Source of the DNA: Paenibacillus nasutitermitis
GTDB taxonomy: Bacteria > Bacillota > Bacilli > Paenibacillales > Paenibacillaceae
Direction of reading: 5' to 3'
NCBI RefSeq assembly: GCF_014641075.1
Contig: NZ_BMHP01000001.1
Coordinates: forward strand, 1,178,001-1,242,000
DNA length: 64,000 nt
Part shown: positions 1 through 8,349 of the stretch, piece by piece
How the letters are laid out: each line of letters begins with the position of its first letter
How positions within the stretch are numbered: position 1 is the first letter of the stretch
Made by a program: the position numbers and the translations under genes
Notes under the pieces: generated by a model
The model's input: the letters and a program-made list of their open reading frames with translations, nothing else
The model's database searches: none
Told to the model about the DNA's origin: nothing

Positions 1-1
1 G

Positions 2-760
2 ATCACTTCGCCACTGGGCATTACGGTGCCGCTCAAGGATGTCATTAAAGTGGAGGAAGGTACGTCAGCCAACACGGTTTCCCGTAAAGACGGCAAACTG
101 TATGTAGCGGTTACGGCAAATATTGTTTCCAAAGATGTGAATAAGGCCAGCAATGATTTGAAAACGGAAATCGACAAGCTGAAGCTGCCGGCGAATGTAA
201 AGGTTGATTTCGGTGGTGTCGCGGAGCAAATCAATGAAACCTTCACCCAGCTTGGGATTGCGATAGCTGCGGCCATTGCGATTGTATATCTGCTTCTGGT
301 TATTACATTTGGCGGCGCTCTAACACCGTTTGCCATATTGTTCTCGCTGCCGTTTACGATTATTGGAGCACTTGTCGGGCTGTATCTGGCGGGAGAAACC
401 ATCAGTGCAGCAGCCATGATGGGAGCGCTGATGCTGATCGGGATTGTAGTGACCAATGCCATTGTTTTGCTTGACCGTGTTCTGAACATGGAAAAAGCGG
501 GACTGGCTACGCGGGATGCGCTTATCGAGGCAGCTGGCACGCGTCTGCGTCCCATATTGATGACGGCTCTGGCAACCATCGGCGCTCTGTTGCCTCTTGT
601 CCTCGGATTTGAAGGCGGCAGCGGCGGATTGATTTCCAAGGGTCTGGGCGTAACCGTAATTGGCGGATTGGCCAGTTCAACGATACTGACATTGCTTATC
701 GTGCCAATCGTTTATGAATTCCTTGCCAAGTTCCGCAAAAAGCCCGCAGCTGGTGAGTAA
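2..760 (+). CDS. RND-family efflux transporter, C-terminal part (5' truncated by window edge)
   Basis: The reading frame is open from the first base of the window, so this is the 3' end of a longer gene. About 250 residues are visible: the end of a periplasmic-type porter subdomain, then about five membrane helices beginning near IAIAAAIAIVYLLLVITFGG. The motif GTRLRPILMTALATIGALLPL is typical of the last helices of AcrB/SwrC (HAE1-type) proton-driven exporters. In Gram-positives such pumps export amphiphiles or lipopeptides without a TolC partner; the substrate here cannot be read. A TetR-type regulator starts a few bases downstream and is the likely local controller, which is an inference from position. 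Confidence 0.9.
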   Translation: MTSPLGITVPLKDVIKVEEGTSANTVSRKDGKLYVAVTANIVSKDVNKASNDLKTEIDKLKLPANVKVDFGGVAEQINETFTQLGIAIAAAIAIVYLLLVITFGGALTPFAILFSLPFTIIGALVGLYLAGETISAAAMMGALMLIGIVVTNAIVLLDRVLNMEKAGLATRDALIEAAGTRLRPILMTALATIGALLPLVLGFEGGSGGLISKGLGVTVIGGLASSTILTLLIVPIVYEFLAKFRKKPAAGE

Positions 761-774
761 GAAAGGCGGTGTGC

Positions 775-1674
775 TTGAAAGTGGAAGGGAAAAAACAGCA
801 AATTCTTGAAGGCGCAATAAAAAGTTTTTCCGAAAAAGGCTACCGGGGGACGTCCATTCAAGATATTGCGGACGCTCTCGGTATCTCCAAAGGATCTCTC
901 TATTTCTATTTCAAATCAAAAGAGGATCTGCTACTATCCATTTTCAAATATTACATTGAATCAATGGGCAAAAAATCGCAGGAGCTTTCGCAATCCACGG
1001 AACTCTCCTCCCGCGATAAGCTGCGCAAACAAATTACGATGAGTTATGAACTTTACGACCAGCATAAAAGCTTTATCAACATCATCATGCAGGAACGGTT
1101 CGACCTCAACGAGGAGCTTCATGGTCTTATCCTCACGCTTAGGGCCAATTCCCTGTTGGCGACCAGAATCGCAATCCGCGAGCAGTACGGACCGGATGCG
1201 GAGCCGTATGCCAATGATGCCTCCATATTGTTCAATGCCTTCATTGAGGGTTATATGGGTTTCGTCATTATGGAGGGTAAAAGGTTTGATATTGAACGGC
1301 TGGCTTCGTTTATTTTGGAGCGGATGGACCAGATGATTGCCGGAATGATTGGGAGTCAAGCCGATATTATGATGGAAACGGAAGTTTTTGAGCAATGGAG
1401 CTGCATGGCCGCGAAAACTGCGGATTCGGGCGGGAAGCCTGATATTCATGCGGAGCTCGAAGTGATCCGGACTATCATTGACAAATCGGAGCTGTCAGCC
1501 GAAATGGCCTCTGAAATGTATGCTTCGCTCCAGCTTCTGGGTGAAGAAATTGACAAGGAAAAACCGCAGCTTGTACTTATTAAAGGCATGCTGTCGCTCC
1601 TGAAGAACTCCAAAATCGTAGAATTAAAGAAACCGGTTTTCAAGCTCGAAGCCATTATTGGCGAGATGTTCTGA
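775..1674 (+). CDS. TetR/AcrR-family transcriptional regulator with long C-terminal domain
   Basis: The N-terminus has the classic TetR helix-turn-helix (residues about 5-50, with GTSIQDIADALGISKGSLYFYFKSKEDLL). The remaining part should hold the ligand and dimer domain. At about 299 residues it is some 100 longer than a usual TetR protein; the extra C-terminal stretch is helical and charged and I do not recognise it. I chose the TTG at 775 because AAAGG at 762-766 lies about 8 bases upstream; GTG at 769 or 781 are alternatives. It is probably cotranscribed with the RND pump gene and may repress it. A clear terminator follows. Confidence 0.88.
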   Translation: MKVEGKKQQILEGAIKSFSEKGYRGTSIQDIADALGISKGSLYFYFKSKEDLLLSIFKYYIESMGKKSQELSQSTELSSRDKLRKQITMSYELYDQHKSFINIIMQERFDLNEELHGLILTLRANSLLATRIAIREQYGPDAEPYANDASILFNAFIEGYMGFVIMEGKRFDIERLASFILERMDQMIAGMIGSQADIMMETEVFEQWSCMAAKTADSGGKPDIHAELEVIRTIIDKSELSAEMASEMYASLQLLGEEIDKEKPQLVLIKGMLSLLKNSKIVELKKPVFKLEAIIGEMF

Positions 1675-1702
1675 ATATCTGAGAGATGAATGCTAAACAC
1701 AC

Positions 1703-1753
1703 AAAAAAACGGACGGTTACGACGCATCGAGGCGTCAATCGTCCGTTTTTTAA
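1703..1753 (+). terminator. Rho-independent terminator after the TetR gene
   Basis: AAAACGGACG at the left arm pairs with CGTCCGTTTT at the right arm, with an inner GACGC/GCGTC stem, and the right arm runs into a T tract. It ends the RND-TetR unit. Confidence 0.85.
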
Positions 1754-1856
1754 TTTGTTTTAGCCTGAAACATCGAGTATTGGCGGTTAGAGAGCATGAT
1801 AAAGTGGTAATAGTACGTTGGAACAGAGGCTCTGATTCTGGAGAGGGATTGGAAAG

Positions 1857-1997
1857 TCCCTGCGGGAGTGCTGGATGTGTATATGGACGCTCGTCCTGAT
1901 GGAGGAATTCGTAAGAGGTTTGCACGGACGGTCGAACCTGTAAGGGTTCAATTCCCTTCCGCAGAAGAGTATTCATAATGGAGCGGGTGAAGGGAAT
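1857..1997. repeat. 141-bp repeat, copy A (tRNA-like, carries the tRNA-Gly 3' end)
   Basis: Starts with TCCCTGCGGGAGTGCTGGAT and ends with GGAGCGGGTGAAGGGAAT. A second diverged copy lies 162-163 bp downstream (2019-2160). On the + strand it holds a perfect T-arm-like hairpin (AAGGG-TTCAATT-CCCTT), and TGCGGGA near its start can pair with TTCCGCA just after that hairpin. Its last ~18 bases are identical to the reverse complement of the 3' end, including CCA, of the nearby tRNA-Gly. It does not fold as a canonical tRNA. Confidence 0.8.
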
Positions 1998-2018
1998 ACT
2001 CCATATCTGGATTTAATG

Positions 2019-2160
2019 TCCCTGCGGGAGTGCTGGATGTGGATATGGACGCTCGTCCTGATTGAGTGATTCGTAAGAGGCTTGCACGGACGGTCGAACC
2101 TGTTGAGGGTTCAATTCCCTTCCGAAGAGGATTACTCATAATGGAGCGGGTGAAGGGAAT
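2019..2160. repeat. 141-bp repeat, copy B (overlaps the tRNA-Gly 3' end)
   Basis: Second copy of the repeat at 1857-1997, with scattered substitutions and one single-base indel. Copy B keeps the GGGTTCAATTCCC hairpin, but the acceptor-like partner has decayed (TTCCGAA in place of TTCCGCA). Its right end runs into the intact tRNA-Gly gene, which shows where the 3' tRNA fragment in copy A came from. Confidence 0.8.
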
Positions 2161-2215
2161 CGAACCCTCGCCTCAAGCTTGGGAAGCTGGCGTTCTGCCA
2201 TTGAACTACACCCGC
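2142..2215 (-). tRNA. tRNA-Gly (anticodon CCC)
   Basis: Read on the - strand: acceptor GCGGGTG / CACCCGC, D arm GTTC-AATGGCA-GAAC, anticodon loop TTCCCAA (anticodon CCC), T arm GAGGG-TTCGATT-CCCTT, and an encoded 3' TCCA. Total 74 nt. The anticodon stem has one C-T mismatch (positions 28-42). The promoter lies about 35 bp upstream on the - strand. Confidence 0.93.
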
Positions 2216-2248
2216 AGAGAAATAAATGGAAAGTCACTGCATCAATAA

Positions 2249-2277
2249 ATGATAGCATAGGGCCGAATGGAAATCAA
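2249..2277 (-). promoter_or_regulatory. SigA-type promoter for tRNA-Gly
   Basis: On the - strand TTGATT (2277-2272) and TATCAT (2254-2249) are 17 bp apart, so transcription would start about 25 bp before the tRNA 5' end. Confidence 0.6.
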
Positions 2278-2296
2278 CAAAAGAGAATGTTATAAT
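2268..2296 (+). promoter_or_regulatory. SigA-type promoter upstream of the ysoA-position gene
   Basis: TATAAT at 2291-2296 is preceded by an extended -10 TG (TGT-TATAAT). A weak -35 (TGGAAA, 2268-2273) lies 17 bp upstream. It overlaps, divergently, the tRNA-Gly promoter. Confidence 0.6.
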
Positions 2297-2357
2297 CGAA
2301 CTCAAATGAAGTGCAGTTTCCGCTGCGGTGCGGATGGACTGACAAGGTGGTGATACT

Positions 2358-3311
2358 ATTACAACTTCAAATTTCCCGCAAGGCGACAGCAAGGAAAATG
2401 TATATTTGTTTCCAAGAATGCTTGATCAATATCAGCTTCAACTCACGCGGATGCTTGAGGCCGAGCAGTATAGCGAAGCAAAGGACCTGCTTCGGTTTCT
2501 GATGAATTGCCAGGGTGAGGAGAAACGCCATTATGATGAATGGGGCAGTTTGCTCACATGGCTTGATATGGCGTTTCCTGCCCAGGGAGAGGATCCTTCT
2601 GCTTTTGGTTCTCTGGAGACTGTCGAGCTGAAGGTCGACGAGGACGAGGAGTCGATCAGACGCAACGCACTGGCCCCGGAGGAATACGACGACGCTTATG
2701 TCCAGCAAGTCCTGTATATTATGAGGAATCATCCAATTCCCGATCAGCAGGTGCTGGCATTGGAACGGGCGGCTCACATCCAGCATCCGGATGTGGATGA
2801 GGCCATCGTAACTTGGCTCACGGGCAACGAGCTGCACCCGGCTCTGCAGTTCAAAGCGCTTCAATGTCTGCGGCGGAGGGGCATTACTGGCAAGCTGCCG
2901 CTCATGCGGATGGGAGAACAGGTGGAGCTGGAGATTGAACGGACTCCTCTTTCCATGGATGACTTTCCTGAACCGGTCTCGAAGGTGGTTGAGCGGGTGG
3001 AATCGGTGACCGAGGTTATCGATGTAACCATGCCTCATTTTGCCCGTGAAATGTGGAAAGAGTGCCTTCAGTGCTTTTATGGAACTTCGATCTATGAGCG
3101 GCTGGTCTACGGTGAGGAAGATTCCGTTGACTGCTTTGCCGCAGCCCTTCATCTCATCGTTGAATTATCGCTTTATGATAAAGCAAATGATGATGATATC
3201 CGCGATACATACGGTATAACGCAAGCGCTACGGTTTCAATATGAACAAGCCTGCCGGTCTCTCAGACAGGTCGCATTGCTCCAGGACAGGGATGATGGAA
3301 CCGAGTCTTGA
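2358..3311 (+). CDS. Conserved hypothetical protein in the ysoA position (upstream of tig)
   Basis: An acidic, soluble protein of about 300 residues with no signal peptide or membrane helix. B. subtilis has the TPR protein YsoA immediately upstream of tig, so this may be a functional counterpart, but I cannot show TPR repeats by eye. The central part (ALERAAHIQHPDVDEAIVTWLTGNELHPALQFKALQCLRRRG) looks like HEAT-type helical repeats. Start choice is open. A near-perfect Shine-Dalgarno (AAGGTGGTGA, 2344-2353) sits correctly before an ATT codon at 2358, and the 16 codons after it read as plausible protein. The first conventional start is TTG at 2406, with a weaker AAGGA 10 bases upstream. An in-frame TGA at 2340 excludes anything longer. 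Confidence 0.75.
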   Translation: MTTSNFPQGDSKENVYLFPRMLDQYQLQLTRMLEAEQYSEAKDLLRFLMNCQGEEKRHYDEWGSLLTWLDMAFPAQGEDPSAFGSLETVELKVDEDEESIRRNALAPEEYDDAYVQQVLYIMRNHPIPDQQVLALERAAHIQHPDVDEAIVTWLTGNELHPALQFKALQCLRRRGITGKLPLMRMGEQVELEIERTPLSMDDFPEPVSKVVERVESVTEVIDVTMPHFAREMWKECLQCFYGTSIYERLVYGEEDSVDCFAAALHLIVELSLYDKANDDDIRDTYGITQALRFQYEQACRSLRQVALLQDRDDGTES

Positions 3312-3336
3312 TATTCGTCCGGATGTTGATTATAAT
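3308..3336 (+). promoter_or_regulatory. SigA promoter of tig
   Basis: TTGATA (3308-3313), 17-bp spacer, TATAAT (3331-3336): close to a consensus housekeeping promoter. The -35 box overlaps the stop codon of the preceding gene. Confidence 0.8.
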
Positions 3337-3405
3337 AGAATGGTTTATTAGCGTGAATCAACCAACGCAGAAAAGCGTTATTTAATTTGGAGGGGAAAGC
3401 ATAAT

Positions 3406-4710
3406 ATGAAAGCAACATGGGAAAAAATAGACAAGAACCTTGTCTCCATCGACGTTGAAGTCGGAACGGAACAAGTGAGTGAAGCGCTTGACAAAGCATT
3501 TAAAAAAGTGGTTGCAAAAGTGAACGTACCCGGATTCCGCAAAGGCAAAGTACCCCGCGGTATTTTCGAAGCCCGTTTTGGTATCGAGAGTCTCTATCAG
3601 GATGCGATTGATATTCTGCTTCCGGATGTTTATTCCGAAGCGTTGAAAGAAACGGAAGTTATTCCGGTGGATCGCCCTGACATCGAAGTCGAGCAATTCA
3701 GCAAAGGCCAGCCTTTCAAATTTAAAGCAAAAGTAACGGTAAAGCCTGAAGTTGAATTGGGCGAATATAAAGGAATCGAGATTCCGGCGGGAGACGCCGA
3801 AGTCACGGAAGAAGAAATTACGGCTGAACTGGATCGTTTGCAGCAGCGCCATGCCGAGCTTGTTGTCCTTGATGAAGGAGCAGCCGAGCAGGGTGATGTC
3901 ACCTCGATTGATTTCGAGGGATTTGTAGATGGTGAAGCGTTTGAAGGCGGCAAAGGCGAAGGTCATTCGCTGGAACTTGGCTCCGCTACGTTCATACCGG
4001 GTTTTGAAGAAAAGGTAGTTGGCATGCAGATCGGGGATTACAAGGACATTGAAGTCACATTCCCGGAAACGTACCATGCCGAGAATCTTGCAGGCAAGCT
4101 TGCAGTATTCAAAGTGAAGCTGCATGAAATCAAACGGAAAAACCTTCCGGCACTCGATGATGAGTTCGCCAAAGATGTTAGCGAATTCGATACGCTGGAA
4201 GAGTTCAAAACCGATCTTGTAAGCAAACTCGCTGAGAACAAGCAAAAAGCGAGCGAGCAGGCTCGTGAGACTGCAGTTGTTGAAAAAGCGGCGGAAGCGG
4301 CAGTCATCGATATTCCCGAAGCGATGATTGATTCCGAAACTAGCTTCATGCTTCGCGATTTTGAGAACCGTCTTCGCATGCAGGGCATGGATCTGAATAT
4401 GTATTATCAGTTCTCCGGACAAGACGAAGCGGCATTGCGCGCTCAAATGCGCGGTGATGCGGAGAAACGCGTACGCAACAACCTGGTGCTTGAGCAGATT
4501 GCCAAGATCGAAGGCATTGAAGCTGGCGATGAAGATCTGAATGAAGAGATGGAGAACTTGTCCAAGCAGTACAGCCGTTCCGTAGACGAGCTTCGTGAAA
4601 TTTTCGCTGCTAACGGTAACTTGGACAACATCAAAGAGGATCTGGTTCTTCGCAAAACCATCAAGTTCCTGTTGGACAACAGCAAAGTCGCAGCTGAAGT
4701 AGCGAAATAA
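3406..4710 (+). CDS. tig: Trigger factor, ribosome-associated chaperone and peptidyl-prolyl isomerase
   Basis: 434 residues, the usual size. The N-terminal ribosome-binding domain carries the signature NVPGFRKGKVPR (about residues 42-53). It is followed by an FKBP-type isomerase domain (about 160-245; GDVTSIDFEGFVDGEAFEGGKGE ... FIPGFEEKVVGM) and a helical C-terminal chaperone domain. It holds nascent chains at the ribosomal exit tunnel. A GGAGGGGA ribosome site precedes the ATG. It has its own strong promoter and terminator, and lies upstream of clpP and clpX as in other Bacillales. Confidence 0.98.
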   Translation: MKATWEKIDKNLVSIDVEVGTEQVSEALDKAFKKVVAKVNVPGFRKGKVPRGIFEARFGIESLYQDAIDILLPDVYSEALKETEVIPVDRPDIEVEQFSKGQPFKFKAKVTVKPEVELGEYKGIEIPAGDAEVTEEEITAELDRLQQRHAELVVLDEGAAEQGDVTSIDFEGFVDGEAFEGGKGEGHSLELGSATFIPGFEEKVVGMQIGDYKDIEVTFPETYHAENLAGKLAVFKVKLHEIKRKNLPALDDEFAKDVSEFDTLEEFKTDLVSKLAENKQKASEQARETAVVEKAAEAAVIDIPEAMIDSETSFMLRDFENRLRMQGMDLNMYYQFSGQDEAALRAQMRGDAEKRVRNNLVLEQIAKIEGIEAGDEDLNEEMENLSKQYSRSVDELREIFAANGNLDNIKEDLVLRKTIKFLLDNSKVAAEVAK

Positions 4711-4755
4711 TAGCTTTAAGGTTAAGTAAGCGATATATAGTCACGATGAGCGGAT

Positions 4756-4783
4756 AAGGCACGTGTTTACGTGCCTTATTTCT
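4756..4783 (+). terminator. Rho-independent terminator after tig
   Basis: Perfect 9-bp stem AAGGCACGT / ACGTGCCTT with a GTTT loop, followed by ATTTCT. Confidence 0.85.
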
Positions 4784-4859
4784 CCCTTATCAACCAAATG
4801 GGATAAGTGTCCCGTACATAACGTAGTACCAGCTAAGATCATGCAACGATTCGTAAAAA

Positions 4860-4888
4860 ATGACATTGCCTGCGTAACATGTTAAAAT
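4860..4888 (+). promoter_or_regulatory. SigA-type promoter of clpP
   Basis: ATGACA (4860-4865), 17-bp spacer, TAAAAT (4883-4888) with an upstream TG. The leader that follows carries the 10-mer TCAAAAAGTC twice (4912-4921 and 4947-4956). No canonical CtsR box was found. Confidence 0.55.
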
Positions 4889-4980
4889 AACAGCGTATGA
4901 AAAACCGGGGTTCAAAAAGTCTTTGTAATGGACTTTGGGAACTACCTCAAAAAGTCAAAAAGAGAAAGAAGGTTGGTCGC

Positions 4981-5577
4981 ATGAATCTGGTACCTATAGT
5001 CGTTGAACAAACGAATCGGGGAGAAAGATCTTACGATATTTACTCTCGTCTGTTGAAGGATCGGATCATTTTTCTGGGAAGTGCGATCGACGATGATGTG
5101 GCAAATTCGATCATCGCACAACTGCTTTTTCTGGCTGCTGACGACCCTGAGAAAGATATCCACTTGTATATTAACTCGCCGGGCGGTTCGGTAACTGCCG
5201 GGATGGGTATTTATGATACGATGCAGTTCATTAAGCCGGATGTCTCGACGATTTGTGTCGGACTTGCGGCAAGTATGGGATCGCTCCTGTTGACAGCTGG
5301 CGCCAAAGGCAAGCGCTTCTCGCTTCCTAACAGCGAAGTGATGATTCATCAGCCGCTTGGCGGCGTACGCGGTCAAGCATCCGATATCAAAATTCATGCG
5401 GACTGGATTTTAAAAACGAAACAAAAACTAAATCAAATCTATGTTGACCGCACCGGACAGCCTTATGAGAAAGTTGACCGTGATACGGATCGTGACTTCT
5501 TCATGAGTGCGGAAGAGGCGCTCAATTACGGTCTGATCGATAAGGTCGTAACATCAAGCAGCGTTAGCAACCTGTAA
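4981..5577 (+). CDS. clpP: ATP-dependent Clp protease proteolytic subunit
   Basis: Serine peptidase that forms the double-heptamer chamber fed by ClpX and ClpC. I placed the start at 4981 because the protein then begins [29 protein letters not shown] like B. subtilis ClpP; AAGGTTGG lies just upstream. 198 residues. The catalytic triad is visible as Ser98 (GLAASMGS), His123 (MIHQPLGG) and Asp172. clpX follows after a short gap, so ClpXP is encoded as a unit. Confidence 0.98.
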   Translation: MNLVPIVVEQTNRGERSYDIYSRLLKDRIIFLGSAIDDDVANSIIAQLLFLAADDPEKDIHLYINSPGGSVTAGMGIYDTMQFIKPDVSTICVGLAASMGSLLLTAGAKGKRFSLPNSEVMIHQPLGGVRGQASDIKIHADWILKTKQKLNQIYVDRTGQPYEKVDRDTDRDFFMSAEEALNYGLIDKVVTSSSVSNL

Positions 5578-5600
5578 CAAATCGAAGAAGGGGTGATCCC

Positions 5601-6857
5601 ATGTTTAAATTCAATGAGGAGAAGGGCCAGCTGAAATGCTCCTTCTGCGGCAAATCTCAAGATCAGGTACGTAAACTTGTCGCCGGTCCAGGCGTGTATA
5701 TATGTGACGAATGTATTGAATTGTGTACGGAGATCGTGGAGGAAGAGCTTGGTCACGAGGAAGAGCTTGATCTTAAGGACATTCCTAAGCCAAGAGATAT
5801 CCGCAATATTCTCGATCAGTATGTAATCGGTCAGGAGCAAGCGAAGAAATCGCTATCCGTGGCGGTTTACAACCATTACAAACGCGTCAATTCCCAAAGC
5901 AAGCTTGAAGATGTTGAACTTCAAAAGAGCAATATTTTGCTAGTAGGTCCTACGGGCTCCGGTAAAACACTGCTTGCTCAAACAATGGCGAAAATTCTGA
6001 ACGTGCCGTTTGCGATCGCGGATGCGACATCGCTGACGGAAGCCGGCTATGTGGGCGAAGACGTGGAGAACATTCTGCTGAAGCTGATCCAAGCGGCTGA
6101 TTATGATGTTGAGAAAGCGGAACGCGGAATTATTTACATCGATGAAATTGATAAAGTAGCCCGCAAATCGGAGAATCCCTCCATTACACGCGATGTTTCC
6201 GGCGAAGGCGTGCAGCAGGCGCTTCTCAAAATACTTGAAGGTACGGTGGCATCCGTTCCGCCTCAAGGCGGGCGCAAGCATCCGCATCAGGAGTTTATCC
6301 AGATTGATACGACTAATATTCTGTTCATCTGCGGCGGCGCGTTCGATGGTCTGGAGCAGCTGATCAAACGTCGTATCGGCAAAAAAGTCATTGGCTTCAA
6401 CACGGCCGGAGACAGCCAGAAAGATCTGAAAGCCGGCGAATACTTGTCCATGGTGCTCCCGGAGGATTTGCTCAAATTTGGTCTAATACCGGAGTTTGTA
6501 GGCCGGTTGCCGGTCATTTCCACTTTGGAGCCGCTTGATGAGCCTGCGCTTGTCCGTATTCTTTCCGAACCGAAGAATGCGCTTGTGAAGCAGTACCAGA
6601 AGCTGCTTGAAATGGATAATGTCAAGCTGGACTTCGAGCCTGCGGCATTGGATGCGATCGCCAAGGAAGCGATCAAACGGAACACGGGTGCCCGCGGTTT
6701 GCGTGCAATCATTGAAGGTTTGATGCTGGACGTCATGTATGAAGTTCCTTCCCGCGATGATGTGAATAACTGCATCATTACCGAGAAAGTCGTACAAGAG
6801 CGGGTAATGCCAGAATTATCCTCCAAGAAAAACAAGAAAAAGGAAGAAAGCGCCTGA
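5601..6857 (+). CDS. clpX: ClpX, ATP-dependent unfoldase of the ClpXP protease
   Basis: 418 residues. The N-terminal zinc-binding domain has four cysteines (CSFCGKS ... CDECIELC). It is followed by an AAA+ module with Walker A GPTGSGKT and Walker [10 protein letters not shown], the pore loop region ([15 protein letters not shown]), and a C-terminal small domain with [10 protein letters not shown]. It recognises, unfolds and feeds substrates to ClpP. A GAAGGGGTGAT ribosome site precedes the ATG. Confidence 0.98.
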   Translation: MFKFNEEKGQLKCSFCGKSQDQVRKLVAGPGVYICDECIELCTEIVEEELGHEEELDLKDIPKPRDIRNILDQYVIGQEQAKKSLSVAVYNHYKRVNSQSKLEDVELQKSNILLVGPTGSGKTLLAQTMAKILNVPFAIADATSLTEAGYVGEDVENILLKLIQAADYDVEKAERGIIYIDEIDKVARKSENPSITRDVSGEGVQQALLKILEGTVASVPPQGGRKHPHQEFIQIDTTNILFICGGAFDGLEQLIKRRIGKKVIGFNTAGDSQKDLKAGEYLSMVLPEDLLKFGLIPEFVGRLPVISTLEPLDEPALVRILSEPKNALVKQYQKLLEMDNVKLDFEPAALDAIAKEAIKRNTGARGLRAIIEGLMLDVMYEVPSRDDVNNCIITEKVVQERVMPELSSKKNKKKEESA

Positions 6858-6877
6858 TATAGATAAATGAACGCTCC

Positions 6878-6939
6878 AAAGTATCCACCTCTGTCCGAAG
6901 AAGGGCTATCAATAGCCGAATCTGACAGGGGTGGACTTT
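6878..6939 (+). other. Long imperfect hairpin between clpX and ispG
   Basis: AAAGT..CCACCTCTGTC at the left pairs with GACAGGGGTGG-ACTTT at the right. A second hairpin, GGCTAT-CA-ATAGCC, sits in the loop. No T tract follows, so this is not a standard terminator; it could be a processing or mRNA-stability element. Confidence 0.6.
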
Positions 6940-6965
6940 GACGTTAACGGGAGAGGTTACCTGAT

Positions 6966-8081
6966 ATGTATACACGTAAAGATACCGTACCGGTTAAGTT
7001 AGGTCCGCTTACGATTGGCGGAAGTGACGAAGTGATCATCCAAAGCATGTGCACGACCAAAACGGCGGATGTGGAAGCGACGGTTGCTGAAATCCTTCGT
7101 CTTGAGGAAGCTGGCTGCCAGGCTGTCCGCGTTACCGTTAATAATAAAGAAGCTGCCGAAGCCATAAAAGAAATTAAAAAACGCATTCATATTCCGCTCG
7201 TTGCGGACATTCATTTTGATTACCGCCTGGCATTGGCAGCTATTGAGAATGGCGTAGACAAGGTGAGGATCAATCCGGGCAATATCGGGCGCCGCGAGAA
7301 GGTGGAAGCCGTTGTCAAAGCTTGCAAGGAGCGGGGGATTCCAATACGGATCGGGGTGAATGCGGGTTCTCTGGAAAACCACCTCCTGGAGAAATACGGA
7401 TATCCCACGCCGGAAGCCATGGTCGAAAGTGCTTTATTTCATATCGGCATCCTGGAAGAGCTCGATTTCCATGACATTATCGTTTCACTTAAAGCGTCCG
7501 ATGTTCCCATGGCGATTGCCGCTTACCGGATGGCTGCCGAGCAAATACGGTATCCGCTGCATCTGGGCATCACCGAAGCAGGAACACTCCATACCGGCAC
7601 AATCAAAAGCTCTGCCGGTATCGGCGCGCTGCTGGCAATGGGGATCGGCAATACGGTAAGGATCAGTCTCAGCGCTGACCCGGTGGAAGAGGTGAAGGTA
7701 GCCCGGGAGCTGCTGAAATGCTTTGGCCTGATAACCAATGCAGCGACGCTTGTTTCCTGTCCGACCTGCGGACGTCTGGATATTGATCTGTTCTCGATCG
7801 CCAACGAGGTCGAAGAGTATATTAGCAAGATCAAAGTACCCATTAAGGTTTCGGTTCTCGGCTGCGCTGTAAATGGGCCAGGCGAGGCAAGGGAAGCCGA
7901 TATCGGAATTGCCGGTGCTCGTGGAGAAGGTATGTTGTTCCGTTACGGGGAAATGATCCGTAAAGTGCCTGAAGCCGATCTGTTGTCCGAGCTAAAAAAA
8001 GAAATTGATGAAATTGTTCGTGTATTCGAAGCCACCGGAGAAATTCCGGGACGCAAGCCACATCCTGTTCCGAACATTTAA
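6966..8081 (+). CDS. ispG: 4-hydroxy-3-methylbut-2-enyl diphosphate synthase (IspG/GcpE)
   Basis: 371 residues. This is the sixth step of the MEP isoprenoid pathway: reductive ring opening of methylerythritol cyclodiphosphate with a [4Fe-4S] cluster. The cluster ligands are visible as SCPTCGR and, downstream, [18 protein letters not shown] (Cys and Glu). The N-terminal TIM barrel has [15 protein letters not shown] and [30 protein letters not shown]. It sits between clpX and lonB, where B. subtilis has no such gene, and is probably transcribed on its own. Confidence 0.97.
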   Translation: MYTRKDTVPVKLGPLTIGGSDEVIIQSMCTTKTADVEATVAEILRLEEAGCQAVRVTVNNKEAAEAIKEIKKRIHIPLVADIHFDYRLALAAIENGVDKVRINPGNIGRREKVEAVVKACKERGIPIRIGVNAGSLENHLLEKYGYPTPEAMVESALFHIGILEELDFHDIIVSLKASDVPMAIAAYRMAAEQIRYPLHLGITEAGTLHTGTIKSSAGIGALLAMGIGNTVRISLSADPVEEVKVARELLKCFGLITNAATLVSCPTCGRLDIDLFSIANEVEEYISKIKVPIKVSVLGCAVNGPGEAREADIGIAGARGEGMLFRYGEMIRKVPEADLLSELKKEIDEIVRVFEATGEIPGRKPHPVPNI

Positions 8082-8128
8082 ATGTCAAGCAATCGGTTCA
8101 AACTTTAGAATCATATAGCGATTATTCC

Positions 8129-8180
8129 AACCGGCTGGGGGCAATACTGACAGGTATGAGTCCCGTTATGCCGGTTTTTC
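8129..8180 (+). terminator. Probable terminator after ispG
   Basis: AACCGGC (8129-8135) pairs with GCCGGTT (8170-8176), which runs into a TTTTT tract. The loop is long (about 34 nt). Confidence 0.6.
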
Positions 8181-8184
8181 TTAC

Positions 8185-8227
8185 AAATGGCAGCGGAGCT
8201 GTTCTTTATATTGCGCCGCTGTTATTT
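8185..8227 (+). other. Stem-loop upstream of lonB
   Basis: AAATGGCAGCGG pairs with CCGCTGTTATTT over 12 positions, two of them G-U, with a 19-nt loop. No T tract follows. The rest of the 8082-8349 gap shows nothing else I recognise. Confidence 0.5.
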
Positions 8228-8349
8228 ACAGGGAATAAAACTAATTTCACCGCACAAAAAGCGGCCCGGATGCCCCGGCAACAATCGCTGAAAACATGCG
8301 AAGGCATCTGGACTGGCTATCCCGTGGTTTGAGAGGAGTCGTAATCGCT

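Noticed and set aside
1857-2160. Two extra tRNA genes in the repeats
   Set aside because: The T-arm is good, but no D arm, anticodon arm or matching acceptor register can be formed; copy B has lost acceptor pairing.
2367-3152. Long open frame on the - strand opposite the ysoA-position gene
   Set aside because: Shadow of a real + gene; no ribosome site and no recognisable product.
3382-4446. 354-codon open frame on the - strand opposite tig
   Set aside because: Antisense shadow of a highly conserved chaperone gene; Phe/Arg-rich composition typical of shadows.
4947-4962. CtsR-operator-like GTCAAA repeat before clpP
   Set aside because: The two heptads are only one base apart and the first is CCTCAAA; the known CtsR box needs (A/G)GTCAAA twice with three bases between.
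4897-4980. Upstream extension of clpP
   Set aside because: The conserved N-terminus begins at the ATG at 4981 with a ribosome site; the upstream codons are leader sequence.
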